DNA of 59,082 nucleotides from DASZJY01 sp036260255 (GCA_036260255.1 DATAAF010000096.1:1-59082); one strand, 5' to 3'; counted from the stretch's first letter, positions 41,874 to 51,490 are shown. The notes: generated from the sequence alone by a model not told the origin. Numbers and translations: made by a program.

Positions 41874-42716
41874 TCACGACGAAGGGCGCAGATGCGGCAA
41901 CAGACCTTCCACGCGCCGACGCGCTGTTGACCCCTCAGCACAGACCAGCACGTCGCAGTACACATGCTGCTCGGCCCATCGAGCGACCTGCTCCGCCTCA
42001 GAGGTGACCCCGACGAGACAGCCGAGGTTGTTCAGGCAGACGAAGCACAGGTAGTCGAGGGTTTGCAGCCATGCCACATCGGCGGCTGGCTCGGACGCCA
42101 TGAGGATCGGGCAGAATTCGAAGAAGAGGATCGGCCGATCCCGCCTCAAGACCTTCTCACCGCCGCGAAGGACTTCCATGTCATAGCCGTCGGTGTCGGT
42201 CTTGATAAAGGTCACCGGGTCGTGGTCGCCCAGCACCTCGTCCAGAGTCGTCATCGGCGCCGGTTGGCGACTCGTCAGATGCGGCATGTCGCGAATCGCC
42301 CCACTGGTGGCGTCGGTGTGGATGAAGCCACTGCCGGACTCGCGACCCACGAGATACGAGGAAACCTTCGCTTCCGTGAATCCGGCAGTCTTCAAGTTGT
42401 ATTCGAGGAACGCTCGAAAACGATCGGACGGTTCAAAGGACAGGATGCGGGCGCGTGGCTTGACGGCAAGGATCTCCAGCAAGCTGGCCCCTATATTGCT
42501 GCCTACTTCGCATACCACCGGCTCGGGTTCAGGCACGAGCCTTTCCAGCAACGGTCTCAGGACCTTGTCCCATTCCCATCCCCGGGCGATGGCGGCTCCC
42601 ACTTCGCTCCCCGTCGGATACACGAAAGGATTGCCGAGATATTGAACGACTTGACTGGGAATCCACCCCACCGATTCGCAGTACAGCCCCAGGCCGTCGG
42701 GTCGGGCCGCCGTCAT
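41874..42716 (-). CDS. FkbM-family methyltransferase, lower-GC gene
   Basis: About 280 residues from ATG 42716, overlapping the upstream stop. VVCEVGSNIGASLLEIL is the SAM loop; ILSFEPSDRFRAFLEYNL, TLDEVLGDHDPVTFIKTDTDGYDMEVLRGG and ILFFEFCP are FkbM landmarks. By eye several 60-base blocks fall to about 48-52% GC (for example 42361-42420), far below the neighbours, so it may have been acquired recently. Confidence 0.86.
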   Translation of the reverse strand: MTAARPDGLGLYCESVGWIPSQVVQYLGNPFVYPTGSEVGAAIARGWEWDKVLRPLLERLVPEPEPVVCEVGSNIGASLLEILAVKPRARILSFEPSDRFRAFLEYNLKTAGFTEAKVSSYLVGRESGSGFIHTDATSGAIRDMPHLTSRQPAPMTTLDEVLGDHDPVTFIKTDTDGYDMEVLRGGEKVLRRDRPILFFEFCPILMASEPAADVAWLQTLDYLCFVCLNNLGCLVGVTSEAEQVARWAEQHVYCDVLVCAEGSTARRRVEGLLPHLRPSS

Positions 42717-43489
42717 GATCCGGCGTCCGGCCTCATTGGTCCGTGCGCCCTCGGATAGGCGACGACCGAAGTGCCCTTGGGTCCGGCCGGCGGCAGCAGA
42801 AAGACGCCTTGGGGGACGGTGACGGGGAAGTCGGCGTACTCGAGCATGCGGCACAACGCCGCCGTGCTGTACAACCAGAACGTGTTGCTCTCCCCCGGCT
42901 CCGTCTCCAGCCCGGGCGCTCCGAACGACATCACCGGCCGGCCCGGCAGGAGCGTCTCGCCGTGCTCGTCCACCGCCGTCTCGATCACGGCCATGTCCCT
43001 GGTGACGGAGCGGATGCGCTGCAGCGCGAGAAGCGGGTTCTGCAGGTGGACGAGCAGCGAGCCACAGAACACGACGTCGAACATGCCGACGGTGTAGGGC
43101 GACAGGTCGTACACGCTGCAGTACTGGTACTCGACCCGTGACCGCCTCATGGCGTGCGCCAGCCGAAAGTGGTCGGGCCACGACTGGACGTCGTCGAGGG
43201 CGCCGATGCGTGACCGCATGCGCGGCACCCAGTCGCAGTCCCCGACCCGTGCGACGTCGACGGCGACGACCCGATCGGCGCCCCGCTTCTCCATCTCGAA
43301 GGCGAAGAAGCCGTCGCCCGTGCCCACGTCGAGGGCCGTCTTGCCTTCCAGCGATCGAGGGATCCCATAGCGACCCACCACCGGGCGGTGGTCGAAGTGA
43401 CCCTTCGAGACCAGTCCGTTCCCGAGCTCGATGGTGTGGTACCAACCCGCCAGTCTCGGGTCGTCGGGGCTGGAGGGGAGCGCGCTCAT
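42713..43489 (-). CDS. Class I SAM-dependent methyltransferase (CmoB/DUF1698-like)
   Basis: About 258 residues from ATG 43489 (a start at 43525 would lie inside the upstream gene). GWYHTIELGNGLVSKGHFDHR and TALDVGTGDGFFAFEMEKRGADRVVAVDV match the DUF1698/CmoB-like fold; FDVVFCGSLLVHLQNPLLALQRIRSV is the later motif. In this setting a sugar or lipid methyltransferase is more likely than a tRNA enzyme (inference). Confidence 0.82.
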   Translation of the reverse strand: MSALPSSPDDPRLAGWYHTIELGNGLVSKGHFDHRPVVGRYGIPRSLEGKTALDVGTGDGFFAFEMEKRGADRVVAVDVARVGDCDWVPRMRSRIGALDDVQSWPDHFRLAHAMRRSRVEYQYCSVYDLSPYTVGMFDVVFCGSLLVHLQNPLLALQRIRSVTRDMAVIETAVDEHGETLLPGRPVMSFGAPGLETEPGESNTFWLYSTAALCRMLEYADFPVTVPQGVFLLPPAGPKGTSVVAYPRAHGPMRPDAGS

Positions 43490-45780
43490 CGGGGCGCGCC
43501 ATCCGACCGCTCGGGACCCGACCACCAGGCGACCGCCTCTCGAACGGCCGGCTCCGGGTCGCCGCGGAGGGCCGTCATGGCCGCAGCCACGTCGGGATCG
43601 CCCAGGACGGTCGGGTCGGCGCCACGGAGGACGCGCGCCATGTACGCCCGGTGGTCGGGGTTGGGTGAGCGGCAGTCGGCGGCCATCCGCGCCGCCCGTT
43701 CAGCCGGCGTCAAGGATGGCGCGAACTGCCAGCGCCGCAGCGCCTCCGGCCGGTGCTTGAGCGCCAGGCAGTTCACCTCGGTCTGGGGCTGCATCACCCC
43801 GGGTTCGATGCGCACGAGTCGGTCGGACTCGACAAGGTAGTTGGTGTACCCGAAGGCCGCGAGCTCGGCCACCAGCTCCTCGGGGGTGGTGCCGAAGAAC
43901 GCCAGGGTGTGCCCGTTCGACTCGTAAAGCACGGGCGGCGCGTCGTCGCCGCTGAGGACCCGGCGCATCCCCCGGAGGGCGGCGACCTCGGAGCCCTCGA
44001 TGTCCATCTTCACGAATGCCGGCGAAGGAAGGCCCATCTCGGTCAGCAGCTCGTCGACGGTGACGGCCAGGACGGGTCCCGCCGGGAGCGGCTCCGCCGG
44101 GGTGGCCAGGTGGCCCCACGGGCCCCGCGCCGAGAACTCGACCGTACCGGGCCGGTCGCTCGCCACGGCGTGGACGACGTTGAGGTTGCGGAAGCGGTTT
44201 CTCGCCGCGCTGGCCCGCAAGAGGGCGGCATTGTCCGACGAGGCCTCGACGGCGACGACCCCCGCTTCGTGGGCGGCGGCGGGCAGGGCGAAGGTCCCGA
44301 TGTGGGCCCCCAGGTCCACGACGACGTCGCCTGGCCGCACGATCTCCAGCATGAGGGCGACGAGGTGCTGATCGAGGGCGTAGCCGCTCGCCAGCGCCGC
44401 GCTCACCGGGTCGTCCGCCCCCGAGTCGAAGGTCACCGCCACCGTCCGGCCGCCGAGGTTGGCCTCGGCCGACCTCCATGTCGAGCGGTCGGGTTCGGGG
44501 GTCGGAGCCAGGCGCGTCTCGGGAAGCGGCTCACGGGACCGCCGGCGGTCGAGCACTGCCCGCAGGCGGGAGACGGTCCCGAGCAACCGTTCGACGTCCG
44601 CCTGCGCCTGGGCGATGTCGGCGAGCTGGCGCCGGACCTCGACCGCGTGCCCCGCGATGCCGCCAAGGCGTGCCACGGCCGTCTCGGCGTGCTCGGTGGC
44701 GGCCGCCAGCTGCTGGGCGGCGGCCGCTCGGCGGTCCTCCCACGAGCCACCCAGGGGCGAGGCCGGGGGGGGCGGCGGCGCCGCCGGTGCGCTCGCCGCC
44801 GGCGCCTCGGCCGTCGGCGCCCTCCCGGCGCCCGCCCCCAGGATCTCCCGGTTGGCGGCGACGATGGCGCCGAGCGTGCGCTCTCCCGGCTTGGCCCAGG
44901 CGTTGGGGATGCACGGATGGGCGTCGGACCGGCGCAGAGTCAGGTGGACGGAGCCGAACACGTAGCCGTCGTGGACGAGCACGACGTGCGGGAAGTCCCA
45001 GCAGGTGTACTCCGGCACCTCGCCGTCGCCTTCGGCCACCCGGGCGTCGTGGTCGGCCAGGGCTCGGGCAAAGTCGCGCCGGGTCGCGATTGTCCGCTCG
45101 GACACCTCGGCGTGCAGCTCGTCGACAGGCTCGAGCCCGCTGGCCTCGACGATATAGCGCTGGATCTCCGCCTCGGACAGGAGAAGGGTCGAGCCCGGCC
45201 ACCCCACGCCGCCGGGCGGCCCGCTGAACCGGAACTCCGTCGACAGGGCCAGGATCCCTCCGGGCTTGAGGACCCGGCCCATCTCGTAGGCCGCGTTGGC
45301 GACGTCCTCCAGCTCGCCGAAATGCTCGATCGACCCCGAGGAGAAGACGCCGTCGAACGTCTCGTCGGGGTACCGGAGGGCACGACCGTCCATGTGCTGG
45401 ACCACCAGCCGCTGGGAATCGAACTCGAAGGGGGCCACGAACGACGGGTCGATGAGCATGGCGACAGGGGCCAGCGGGCTCCACGCCCCGGCGTCGAGGT
45501 ACCGGTCGGTGACGAACACCTGGCCGACGTGACGGCTGAGATAGAAGATCGTGTCCTCGGTGCCGGCACCCACGCCGAGGATCTTGGCGTCAGGGGCGAT
45601 GGCGCCGAAGTGGCGGAGGGCCCGCACTGTCATCGCCACCTCCCAGTCCTTGCGGGCCTCCGCTCCCACGGGGAACTCAGGTGGGAAGTAGACCGCCTTG
45701 TGGTCGCAGACGTCGCGGATGACGGCGGCCAGCTCGGGATCCGAGAAGTCCTCGAGCTCGCACACCTTGTTGAAGTTCAC
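43486..45780 (-). CDS. Bifunctional methyltransferase (class I + FkbM)
   Basis: About 764 residues from GTG 45780, overlapping the previous stop. The N-terminal half is a class I methyltransferase: ILGVGAGTEDTIFYL, QHMDGRALRYPDETFDGVFSSGSIEHF and VLKPGGILALSTEFRF. A Pro/Ala linker (~330) leads to a coiled-coil stretch, then a second, FkbM-type domain: VVDLGAHIGTFALPAA, VTVDELLTEM and FVKMDIEGSEVAALRGM. A C-terminal ~60-residue part has RVLRGADPTVLGDPDVAAAM. Two methyltransferase active sites in one polypeptide are uncommon and may methylate two positions of one glycan. Confidence 0.86.
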   Translation of the reverse strand: MNFNKVCELEDFSDPELAAVIRDVCDHKAVYFPPEFPVGAEARKDWEVAMTVRALRHFGAIAPDAKILGVGAGTEDTIFYLSRHVGQVFVTDRYLDAGAWSPLAPVAMLIDPSFVAPFEFDSQRLVVQHMDGRALRYPDETFDGVFSSGSIEHFGELEDVANAAYEMGRVLKPGGILALSTEFRFSGPPGGVGWPGSTLLLSEAEIQRYIVEASGLEPVDELHAEVSERTIATRRDFARALADHDARVAEGDGEVPEYTCWDFPHVVLVHDGYVFGSVHLTLRRSDAHPCIPNAWAKPGERTLGAIVAANREILGAGAGRAPTAEAPAASAPAAPPPPPASPLGGSWEDRRAAAAQQLAAATEHAETAVARLGGIAGHAVEVRRQLADIAQAQADVERLLGTVSRLRAVLDRRRSREPLPETRLAPTPEPDRSTWRSAEANLGGRTVAVTFDSGADDPVSAALASGYALDQHLVALMLEIVRPGDVVVDLGAHIGTFALPAAAHEAGVVAVEASSDNAALLRASAARNRFRNLNVVHAVASDRPGTVEFSARGPWGHLATPAEPLPAGPVLAVTVDELLTEMGLPSPAFVKMDIEGSEVAALRGMRRVLSGDDAPPVLYESNGHTLAFFGTTPEELVAELAAFGYTNYLVESDRLVRIEPGVMQPQTEVNCLALKHRPEALRRWQFAPSLTPAERAARMAADCRSPNPDHRAYMARVLRGADPTVLGDPDVAAAMTALRGDPEPAVREAVAWWSGPERSDGAPR

Positions 45781-48239
45781 GTCCTCGCCCCGGCCTGGCG
45801 GGTCCTGGCCCGGACCTCTTCGATGACCTCCAGGTAGCGCTCGGCCATGCGGCCGACAGTGGCCTCCCGTTCGAAGTACGAGCGACTCGCCTGTCCCATC
45901 CTTCTGCGTCGTTCCGGATCGGTCGCCAACCTCTTCAGCTCGGCGGTGAGGGCCGGCACCTCGTCGGGGCCGGCCGGGATGAGGCACCGAGCGGCCTCCG
46001 GCACGAACTCCCAGCCCCGTCCTTCACTCGTGACGACCGGCTTGGCCGCCGCCAGTGCCCGCACCAGGGTGGCGGAGAGATGGCTCACCGCCGAGGACCG
46101 AAGGTTCACGACGACGTCGCACCCGACCAGCGCGGCGTCGAACGTCCGGCGGTCGACCTGGCCGAGGAAGCGCACCGCCGAGGCGACCCCCAGATCCCGG
46201 GCGAGCTTCTCGAGCTCGGCCCGGTAGCGGGGGTCGAGGGCCCGGCCCACGACGAGGAGGATCGTGGTCGGGTTCGCGTCCAGCACCTCGGGCAGCGCTG
46301 AGATCGACGCCTCGAGTCGCTTGGTCGGGTGGACGATCCCGAACACGCCCACGACGAACGCCGAGTCCGGGATCTCGACGCGCCGACGGGCGAGCGACAC
46401 CTCTCGTTGCCGCGGTCCGTGGTACGGGTCGGCGACCCCCATCATCACCGTCCTCACTCTGGCCGACGGGTACCGGGCCTCCAACTCCTGCCGCGCTCGC
46501 TCGTAGTGGACGATCACCGCCTGACTGCTCTCCATGATGCGCCCCAGCATCGGATAGTCGTCGAAGAGCTCTTCCCGCAGCGACGGCGGCCCGTCGCTGA
46601 CGGCGTCGAACCGCCGGAGGGCCAGCCTCCCCTCGAGCTCCTCGAGCTCCTGGCGGAAGCGGTCGACCTGCCCGTGGATCTCGGCGTGGGCGTAGAGCAG
46701 GTGGCTCCAGGAGAGATCGTGGAGCACGACGACCCCGGGGTACCGCTGCATCGCGTCGTGCATGTACCAGTGGAAGAACGAGGTGCCCACCTGGTAGACG
46801 ACCACGTCGAACCCCACCTGCGCCCGCCGCCGCTCGAAGGCACGGTAGTCGTGCACGGTGTAGGCGCGCAGGAGCTCGGTATCGGGGAGGAACCCCTCGT
46901 CGACGAAGACTTCGACGTGGCATCGTCGGGCCAGCTCGGCGAGCAGCTCGACCGAGTAGTCGGAGACGCCGCTCTGCTCCGGTGGGAGCGGCGCCCACAA
47001 GGCGATGTGCGGGCGCCCGGCGGGGCCGCGAGCCGGCTCGGGCAACGGGGTGAGAGCCTTGGCGTACGCCTCCAGGGTCCCCTGGGCCAGCCGGTCGCCC
47101 GAGAACCCGGCGGCGCGGCGGAGGCCGGCGGCAGCCATCGCCGCCCGGCGGGCCGGATCCTCGAGGAGGTCCGAGAGGGCCTGGGCCAGGCCCTCCACGT
47201 CGTCGGGGTCGACGAGGGCGGCGGCGCCGCCAGCGACCTCGGGCAGCGACGACGCCGTCGTCGTGATCACCGGAGCACCGCACTGCATGGCCTCCAGGAC
47301 GGGAAGGCCGAAGCCCTCGTAGCGCGAGGGGTGGACGACGAGCGTCGCGGCGTTGTACAAGGCGGCCAACTCACGGTCTGAGACCTGCCCGGTGATGACC
47401 AGGTCGTCGCCGACGCCCAGCGCCTCGGCCATCGACCCCAGCATCACCCGCTCCTCGTCGCCGAGGTGGCAGGAGAACACCAGGGGGAACCTGGTGCGGA
47501 GCCGGCCGTCGATGCGCGCGTAGGCCTCCAGCAGGGCGCCGGCGTTCTTGGTGTGGTGAAGGTGCGTCACCGTCAGCAGGAAGCTCTCGGGCACGCGCAC
47601 CCGGTGGCGGAGGGACGCCAGCACGGGCCGGAGCTCCTCGTCGGCGAGCGGCCGGAAGGAGTCGTCGGCGACCGGGCTCACCACGTCGATGCGGTCCTTC
47701 GGGAAGCCGAGGTAGAGGCTGGCGTCGCGCTTGGCCGATTCGGAGATGGCCAGAAGCCGCGTGGCCCGCATCACCATCGTCAACCCGTAGTTGTAGGCCG
47801 CCTTGTCGGGGTGCTCTGCCAGGTAATGATCAGGGAAGATCAGGGGGATGACGTCATAGAGAGTCGCCACCATCGGACAGGCGTCGAAGTCCATCAGGTA
47901 GGGGGGCTGGAAGAGGAACGGCGTGGTGGCGTGGTACAGGTCGACGCTCTGCCGGCACACCCAGTCTTGGAACTCCGCCGACCTCCGCAGGAGCGTCGTG
48001 TGGTCGGCGGGCATGTCGGCGCTCCAGCCCGGCGGGTAGCACACCGACACGCTGTGCGATGACCAGATGGCGGGGTCGACGAGCGACAGGTCGTCGCCCC
48101 GCCGGCACAGCAACAAGTACTCGTTGGTGGTGTCCGCCGCCACGACGTGGCGCAGCTGCTGCTGGGTGAACCGGACCATTCCTCGGTTGATGAGGCTCGG
48201 GCCGACGGCCAGGATCCTGAAGTCGATGGCGAGACGCAC
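45777..48239 (-). CDS. Tandem double-GT4 glycosyltransferase
   Basis: About 820 residues from GTG 48239. GT4 domain one: DFRILAVGPSLINRG, LYDVIPLIFPDHY, LTVTHLHHTKNAGALLEAY and EGFGLPVLEAMQCGAPVITT. GT4 domain two starts near residue 420: ALWAPLPPEQSGVSDYSVELL, VLHDLSWSHLLY, VFGIVHPTKRLEASI, and RALAAAKPVVTSEGRGWEF, where the usual E-x7-E is weak. Tandem GT4 proteins like this are known from capsule and mannan loci. Overlap of its stop with the next GTG makes it part of the same operon. Confidence 0.87.
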   Translation of the reverse strand: MRLAIDFRILAVGPSLINRGMVRFTQQQLRHVVAADTTNEYLLLCRRGDDLSLVDPAIWSSHSVSVCYPPGWSADMPADHTTLLRRSAEFQDWVCRQSVDLYHATTPFLFQPPYLMDFDACPMVATLYDVIPLIFPDHYLAEHPDKAAYNYGLTMVMRATRLLAISESAKRDASLYLGFPKDRIDVVSPVADDSFRPLADEELRPVLASLRHRVRVPESFLLTVTHLHHTKNAGALLEAYARIDGRLRTRFPLVFSCHLGDEERVMLGSMAEALGVGDDLVITGQVSDRELAALYNAATLVVHPSRYEGFGLPVLEAMQCGAPVITTTASSLPEVAGGAAALVDPDDVEGLAQALSDLLEDPARRAAMAAAGLRRAAGFSGDRLAQGTLEAYAKALTPLPEPARGPAGRPHIALWAPLPPEQSGVSDYSVELLAELARRCHVEVFVDEGFLPDTELLRAYTVHDYRAFERRRAQVGFDVVVYQVGTSFFHWYMHDAMQRYPGVVVLHDLSWSHLLYAHAEIHGQVDRFRQELEELEGRLALRRFDAVSDGPPSLREELFDDYPMLGRIMESSQAVIVHYERARQELEARYPSARVRTVMMGVADPYHGPRQREVSLARRRVEIPDSAFVVGVFGIVHPTKRLEASISALPEVLDANPTTILLVVGRALDPRYRAELEKLARDLGVASAVRFLGQVDRRTFDAALVGCDVVVNLRSSAVSHLSATLVRALAAAKPVVTSEGRGWEFVPEAARCLIPAGPDEVPALTAELKRLATDPERRRRMGQASRSYFEREATVGRMAERYLEVIEEVRARTRQAGART

Positions 48240-48277
48240 GGCGGACGCTTCTTCCAGAGGTCGGTGGCGTCGACCGG

Positions 48278-49138
48278 TCAGGGCGCGGCGGCGTCGAGCA
48301 CGCACACCGACTGGCCGAACGAGTGGAGATCGTCGTCGAGGACGATGTTCTCCTCGTCTCCGTTGTACCACCGGCGCACGCGCCAACCGGCGAGGCGGGC
48401 GATGCTCTCCATGAAGTCCACCGACGTGGTGACGTTCCGGACCGCGCTCCACCGGGTGGCGTGGTCCCTCGCCGCCGAGGTCAGGAAGATCTCCCGAGAG
48501 ACGGCGAGATCCATCGGAAGGCAGGAGAAGACGAAGATGCCCCCGGGACGGACGGCTCTGCGGGCGTCGACCAAGAAGTTGAAGGCGTCCTCGTGCTCGA
48601 TGTGGGTGAAGACGGAGTAGGCGCAGAAGGCGTCGACGCTCCGGTCGGGCACCGCGAAGGTTGTGCCTTCCTGCTTGACCCAGGAGACACGGCAGGGAGG
48701 ATCGGGGATGACAGGGGCGATACGAGCCTGTGCCCGCTCCAGCATCGACGGGGCGACGTCGGTGCCGATGTAGTGGCCGCCGACGAGGAAGGGGATGGCG
48801 TGGACGGCCATCCGGCCGATGCCGCACCCCAGGTCCACGAGCGTCGACTCCGGCGTCAGCCCCTCGGTGGTGAGAACAGCGAGCTCCCGGCGCCCGATGA
48901 GCTCGAACCACCCCGCGCCGACGACGTCGTCATCGGAGTGCGTCCGGGCGTGGGCCTCGTAGAGAGCCTCGTAGACGTCGGGCGGAGCCGCCTCGTTCTG
49001 CGGCACCGACGACTCGCCGATCGTGACCTTCGGCCCCAGCACGGAGCGAGCCAGCTGGCGGACCCTCTGCAAGCTCACGTGCGAGAAGAACGGTGACCGT
49101 CGGCGCGGGCCGGTCAGCTGCTGGTCTTGGCCCGACAT
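48278..49138 (-). CDS. Class I SAM-dependent methyltransferase
   Basis: About 286 residues. I chose ATG 49138 because TACCCT lies 8 nt upstream; GTG 49159 is the alternative. LVDLGCGIGRMAVHAIPFL is the SAM loop, followed by IGTDVAPSMLERAQARI, VDAFCAYSVFTHIEHEDAF and VRPGGIFVFSCLP. It is the first gene of the minus-strand operon and divergent from another methyltransferase (49225). Confidence 0.85.
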   Translation of the reverse strand: MSGQDQQLTGPRRRSPFFSHVSLQRVRQLARSVLGPKVTIGESSVPQNEAAPPDVYEALYEAHARTHSDDDVVGAGWFELIGRRELAVLTTEGLTPESTLVDLGCGIGRMAVHAIPFLVGGHYIGTDVAPSMLERAQARIAPVIPDPPCRVSWVKQEGTTFAVPDRSVDAFCAYSVFTHIEHEDAFNFLVDARRAVRPGGIFVFSCLPMDLAVSREIFLTSAARDHATRWSAVRNVTTSVDFMESIARLAGWRVRRWYNGDEENIVLDDDLHSFGQSVCVLDAAAP

Positions 49139-49146
49139 CCCGATCA

Positions 49147-49152
49147 AGGGTA
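49147..49152 (-). promoter_or_regulatory. -10 hexamer of a probable leaderless promoter
   Basis: TACCCT on the minus strand lies 8 nt before ATG 49138 and would drive the whole methyltransferase-GT4-sulfotransferase run. Confidence 0.4.
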
Positions 49153-49224
49153 CGACCACGCAGCCGCCCGCACCACATGGCTCCCACCGAATCGGTCCCT
49201 GGCTGCTTGTCCGACCGACGCGTC

Positions 49225-50466
49225 ATGGGCCACGCTGTTGGGACCGTGGGACCCCAGCCGGACGGGCAGACCACCGACCTACTGACCGGGCAGCCCGACG
49301 CGGCGTCGATGCCGTGGCCGGGCGAGGAGCTCGTCGCCCGGGTCACCGGTGACGTCGACCGGTTCAACTTCTACCGGTCGGGAAAGGAGTCGGTCGGCGA
49401 CATCGAGGCGGTGCTGGCCGTCATCGGACGGACGCTCGACTCGTTCCCCACGATCCTCGACTTCGGGAGCGGCTGCGGCCGGATGATGCTGTGGCTCGAG
49501 CACCTTGCCTCGAGATGCTCGCTGCACGGCGTGGACATCGACGCCCGGGCGGTGGCGTGGACGCAGGAGAACATCCCGTGGGCGACGTTCAAGGTGAACG
49601 ATCCCCTGCCACCGCTCGACTACCCCGACGGGTTCTTCGACCTGGTGTTCAACCACAGCGTCTTCACTCACATCGACGAGCACTACCAGGACCGCTGGCT
49701 GGCCGAGCTGCGCAGGGTGGTCAAACCGGGCGGCTACGCGATCTTGAGCGTGCACGGCGAGGCCGCGTTCCGGATGTTCGAAGAGGCCGTCCACGGCATC
49801 GGAGGCGACTCCGGCGTGGTGCGCCAGGAGCTGGCCACCAAGGGCGTCTGCTACATCAAGGACGACGCGTTCACCGGTGGTCCCTTCCCCGACTTCTACC
49901 ACTCGACGTTCCACGCGCCCTGGTACGTCTTCGAGCACTGGGGCCGCTACTTCGATGTCGCCGCCTACGTGCCCAAGGGCTCGATGGGCTACCAGGACTT
50001 CGTGCTGCTCGAGCGCCGGGCCGACGACGCCACCGCCGGAGGCACCGGCGGGCCCATCACCCGGGCCCGGCCCACCGCGTCGGCGGCACCGGCGGCGCCG
50101 TCCTCCGAGACGCTCCCGATCGAAGAGCGGCCGCTCTACCGCGCCGGCGAGTTGCTCCACCGAGGGGTCGAGCACCCGACCGGCGGCCGGCGGGCCCAGG
50201 CCGTCCGCCGCGTCCGCCTGCTGGCCGAACGGGTGCTCCGTCCCCACCTCCAGCACCAGCGCCAGGTGGACGAAGCGATCTTCACCGCCCTGTGGGAGCT
50301 CTACGAGACGGTGACGGCCAGGACGACCTCCGGCGGCGTGCCCCTCACCGAGCTCAACGCCCGGCTGTGGGACGCGGTGCGCCTCCAGGGCCAACGGATC
50401 AACCGGCTGGAGAACGACGTCTGGGAAGAGCTGCGGTCCCGCCGCGGCGACGCCGACGCCACCTGA
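49225..50466 (+). CDS. Class I SAM-dependent methyltransferase
   Basis: About 413 residues from ATG 49225; GTG 49246 and upstream GTGs are possible. ILDFGSGCGRMMLWLEHL is the SAM loop; FDLVFNHSVFTHIDEHY and VKPGGYAILSVHGEAAF are later motifs. The C-terminal ~120 residues are Pro/Ala/Arg-rich then helical (ERVLRPHLQHQRQVDEAIF), a tail also seen in the other glycan methyltransferases here. It is divergent from 48278-49138, a similar enzyme. Confidence 0.84.
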   Translation: MGHAVGTVGPQPDGQTTDLLTGQPDAASMPWPGEELVARVTGDVDRFNFYRSGKESVGDIEAVLAVIGRTLDSFPTILDFGSGCGRMMLWLEHLASRCSLHGVDIDARAVAWTQENIPWATFKVNDPLPPLDYPDGFFDLVFNHSVFTHIDEHYQDRWLAELRRVVKPGGYAILSVHGEAAFRMFEEAVHGIGGDSGVVRQELATKGVCYIKDDAFTGGPFPDFYHSTFHAPWYVFEHWGRYFDVAAYVPKGSMGYQDFVLLERRADDATAGGTGGPITRARPTASAAPAAPSSETLPIEERPLYRAGELLHRGVEHPTGGRRAQAVRRVRLLAERVLRPHLQHQRQVDEAIFTALWELYETVTARTTSGGVPLTELNARLWDAVRLQGQRINRLENDVWEELRSRRGDADAT

Positions 50467-50486
50467 TCGCCCGGCGGCCCCCCGTC

Positions 50487-50512
50487 GCGCCGCCCTAACC
50501 GGCGGGCGGCGC
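50487..50512. terminator. Hairpin between convergent genes
   Basis: Perfect 9-bp stem GCGCCGCCC / GGGCGGCGC with an 8-base loop. The left arm ends at the stop codon of the ricin-type gene. Suitable as a two-way terminator. Confidence 0.55.
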
Positions 50513-51271
50513 CGCCGTCGTGGTGGTCGCCGGCGGCGCGGTCGTGGTGGTGGTGAGCGGCCCCAGGAGCGTTGTGATCGTCTCGAGCAGCCCTGGCGGG
50601 CTGGTGGTGGTGGTGGTCGGCGGCTGGGTGGTGGTGGTCGTGTCGGGCTCGGTCGTGGTCGTCGTGGGGCCGGTGGTCGTGGTGGAGGTGCTCGCCGGGG
50701 AGCTCGTGGTGGTGGAGGACATGCTCGTGGTGGTGGTGGTAGGCAGCGGCTCGGTCTCTGGCACGTCCCAGATCTGGTTCGCCCCTCCCAGCCAGTCCCA
50801 CTGGATGATCGAGGCGCCGTCGTCGGACGAGGCCCCGGCCACGTCGGCGACCCTGCCGCTCTTGATGTTCAAGATGAGCTCCAAGCCCGTGTCCCCGTAG
50901 GGCAGCAAGAGCCACAGTTGGCTCGCCGAGCCGGCCCACGGGGTCTGCACCAGCGGTGCACCGGCGCCGGTGAACCCTCCGGCGACGTCGAGAACGAGCC
51001 CGCTCTGGGCCGACTGGATCAGGACGAGCGGCCACCCGTTGATCGTGGTCAGCTCGACGACGTTCCACTCCCGGTCGGCGCCGCCGGAGGACCGCTGGAC
51101 CACCGGCGAGCCCAGGCTCGGGGACGCGACGAGGCCCATGACCTTGCCGCTGTGGACCGCCTTGATCTCGTCCTCAGGCGCCGAGATCGCCGGCCACACG
51201 CCCAACGCCAGCCCGAGGACGACCGTCGCCGTCACCGCCGCTGCGAGGATGTTCCGTCGTGAGGGTGCCAT
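50495..51271 (-). CDS. Secreted ricin-type protein with Thr-rich tail
   Basis: 258 residues. Residues ~10-30 form a signal peptide or anchor (AAAVTATVVLGLALGVW). Residues ~35-175 are a ricin-like beta-trefoil with QSAQSGLVLDVAGG, NIKSGRVADVAGASS and IIQWDWLGGANQIWDV. The C-terminal ~80 residues are almost all Thr with Pro and Ser, a typical O-mannosylated stalk in actinomycetes. An AGGAG lies 8 nt before ATG 51271. It may bind the same glycan as the lectin at 18100 (inference). Confidence 0.82.
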   Translation of the reverse strand: MAPSRRNILAAAVTATVVLGLALGVWPAISAPEDEIKAVHSGKVMGLVASPSLGSPVVQRSSGGADREWNVVELTTINGWPLVLIQSAQSGLVLDVAGGFTGAGAPLVQTPWAGSASQLWLLLPYGDTGLELILNIKSGRVADVAGASSDDGASIIQWDWLGGANQIWDVPETEPLPTTTTTSMSSTTTSSPASTSTTTTGPTTTTTEPDTTTTTQPPTTTTTSPPGLLETITTLLGPLTTTTTAPPATTTTAAPPAG

Positions 51272-51490
51272 TCGCCGTGCTCCTTGGTCATGCCCGTCGA
51301 CCCCGCTATTTCAGTTGATGGCAGTTCGGTGGCGACTGTCACCGGCCTTTCTCGCGGATCTCCCGGAGGCACGTCTCAACTTACCCAAAGCGCCTAAATT
51401 TCTCACATCGCCCGAGGGATTGTTCCTCGAGCCGCCAAGGGAACAGCCGGGGCTGGCGCGGGGTGGGAGCGACCGGCGTGGGGGAAGGGG
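51272..51490 (-). other. Intergenic leader of the ricin-type gene
   Basis: 219 bp between the lectin start and the end of the reductase gene. It is lower in GC than its surroundings around 51300-51420. It carries the AGGAG before ATG 51271. I saw no clear -10 hexamer at leaderless spacing and no riboswitch consensus I could recognise. Confidence 0.3.

Noticed and set aside
50520..50760. GGTGGT-type repetitive tract resembling a tandem repeat or CRISPR
   Set aside because: No spacers or constant repeats; it is the Thr/Pro codon run of the ricin-type protein's tail.
51272..51490. Possible riboswitch before the ricin-type gene
   Set aside because: I could not match it to c-di-AMP or c-di-GMP riboswitch cores; only a ribosome-binding site is convincing.
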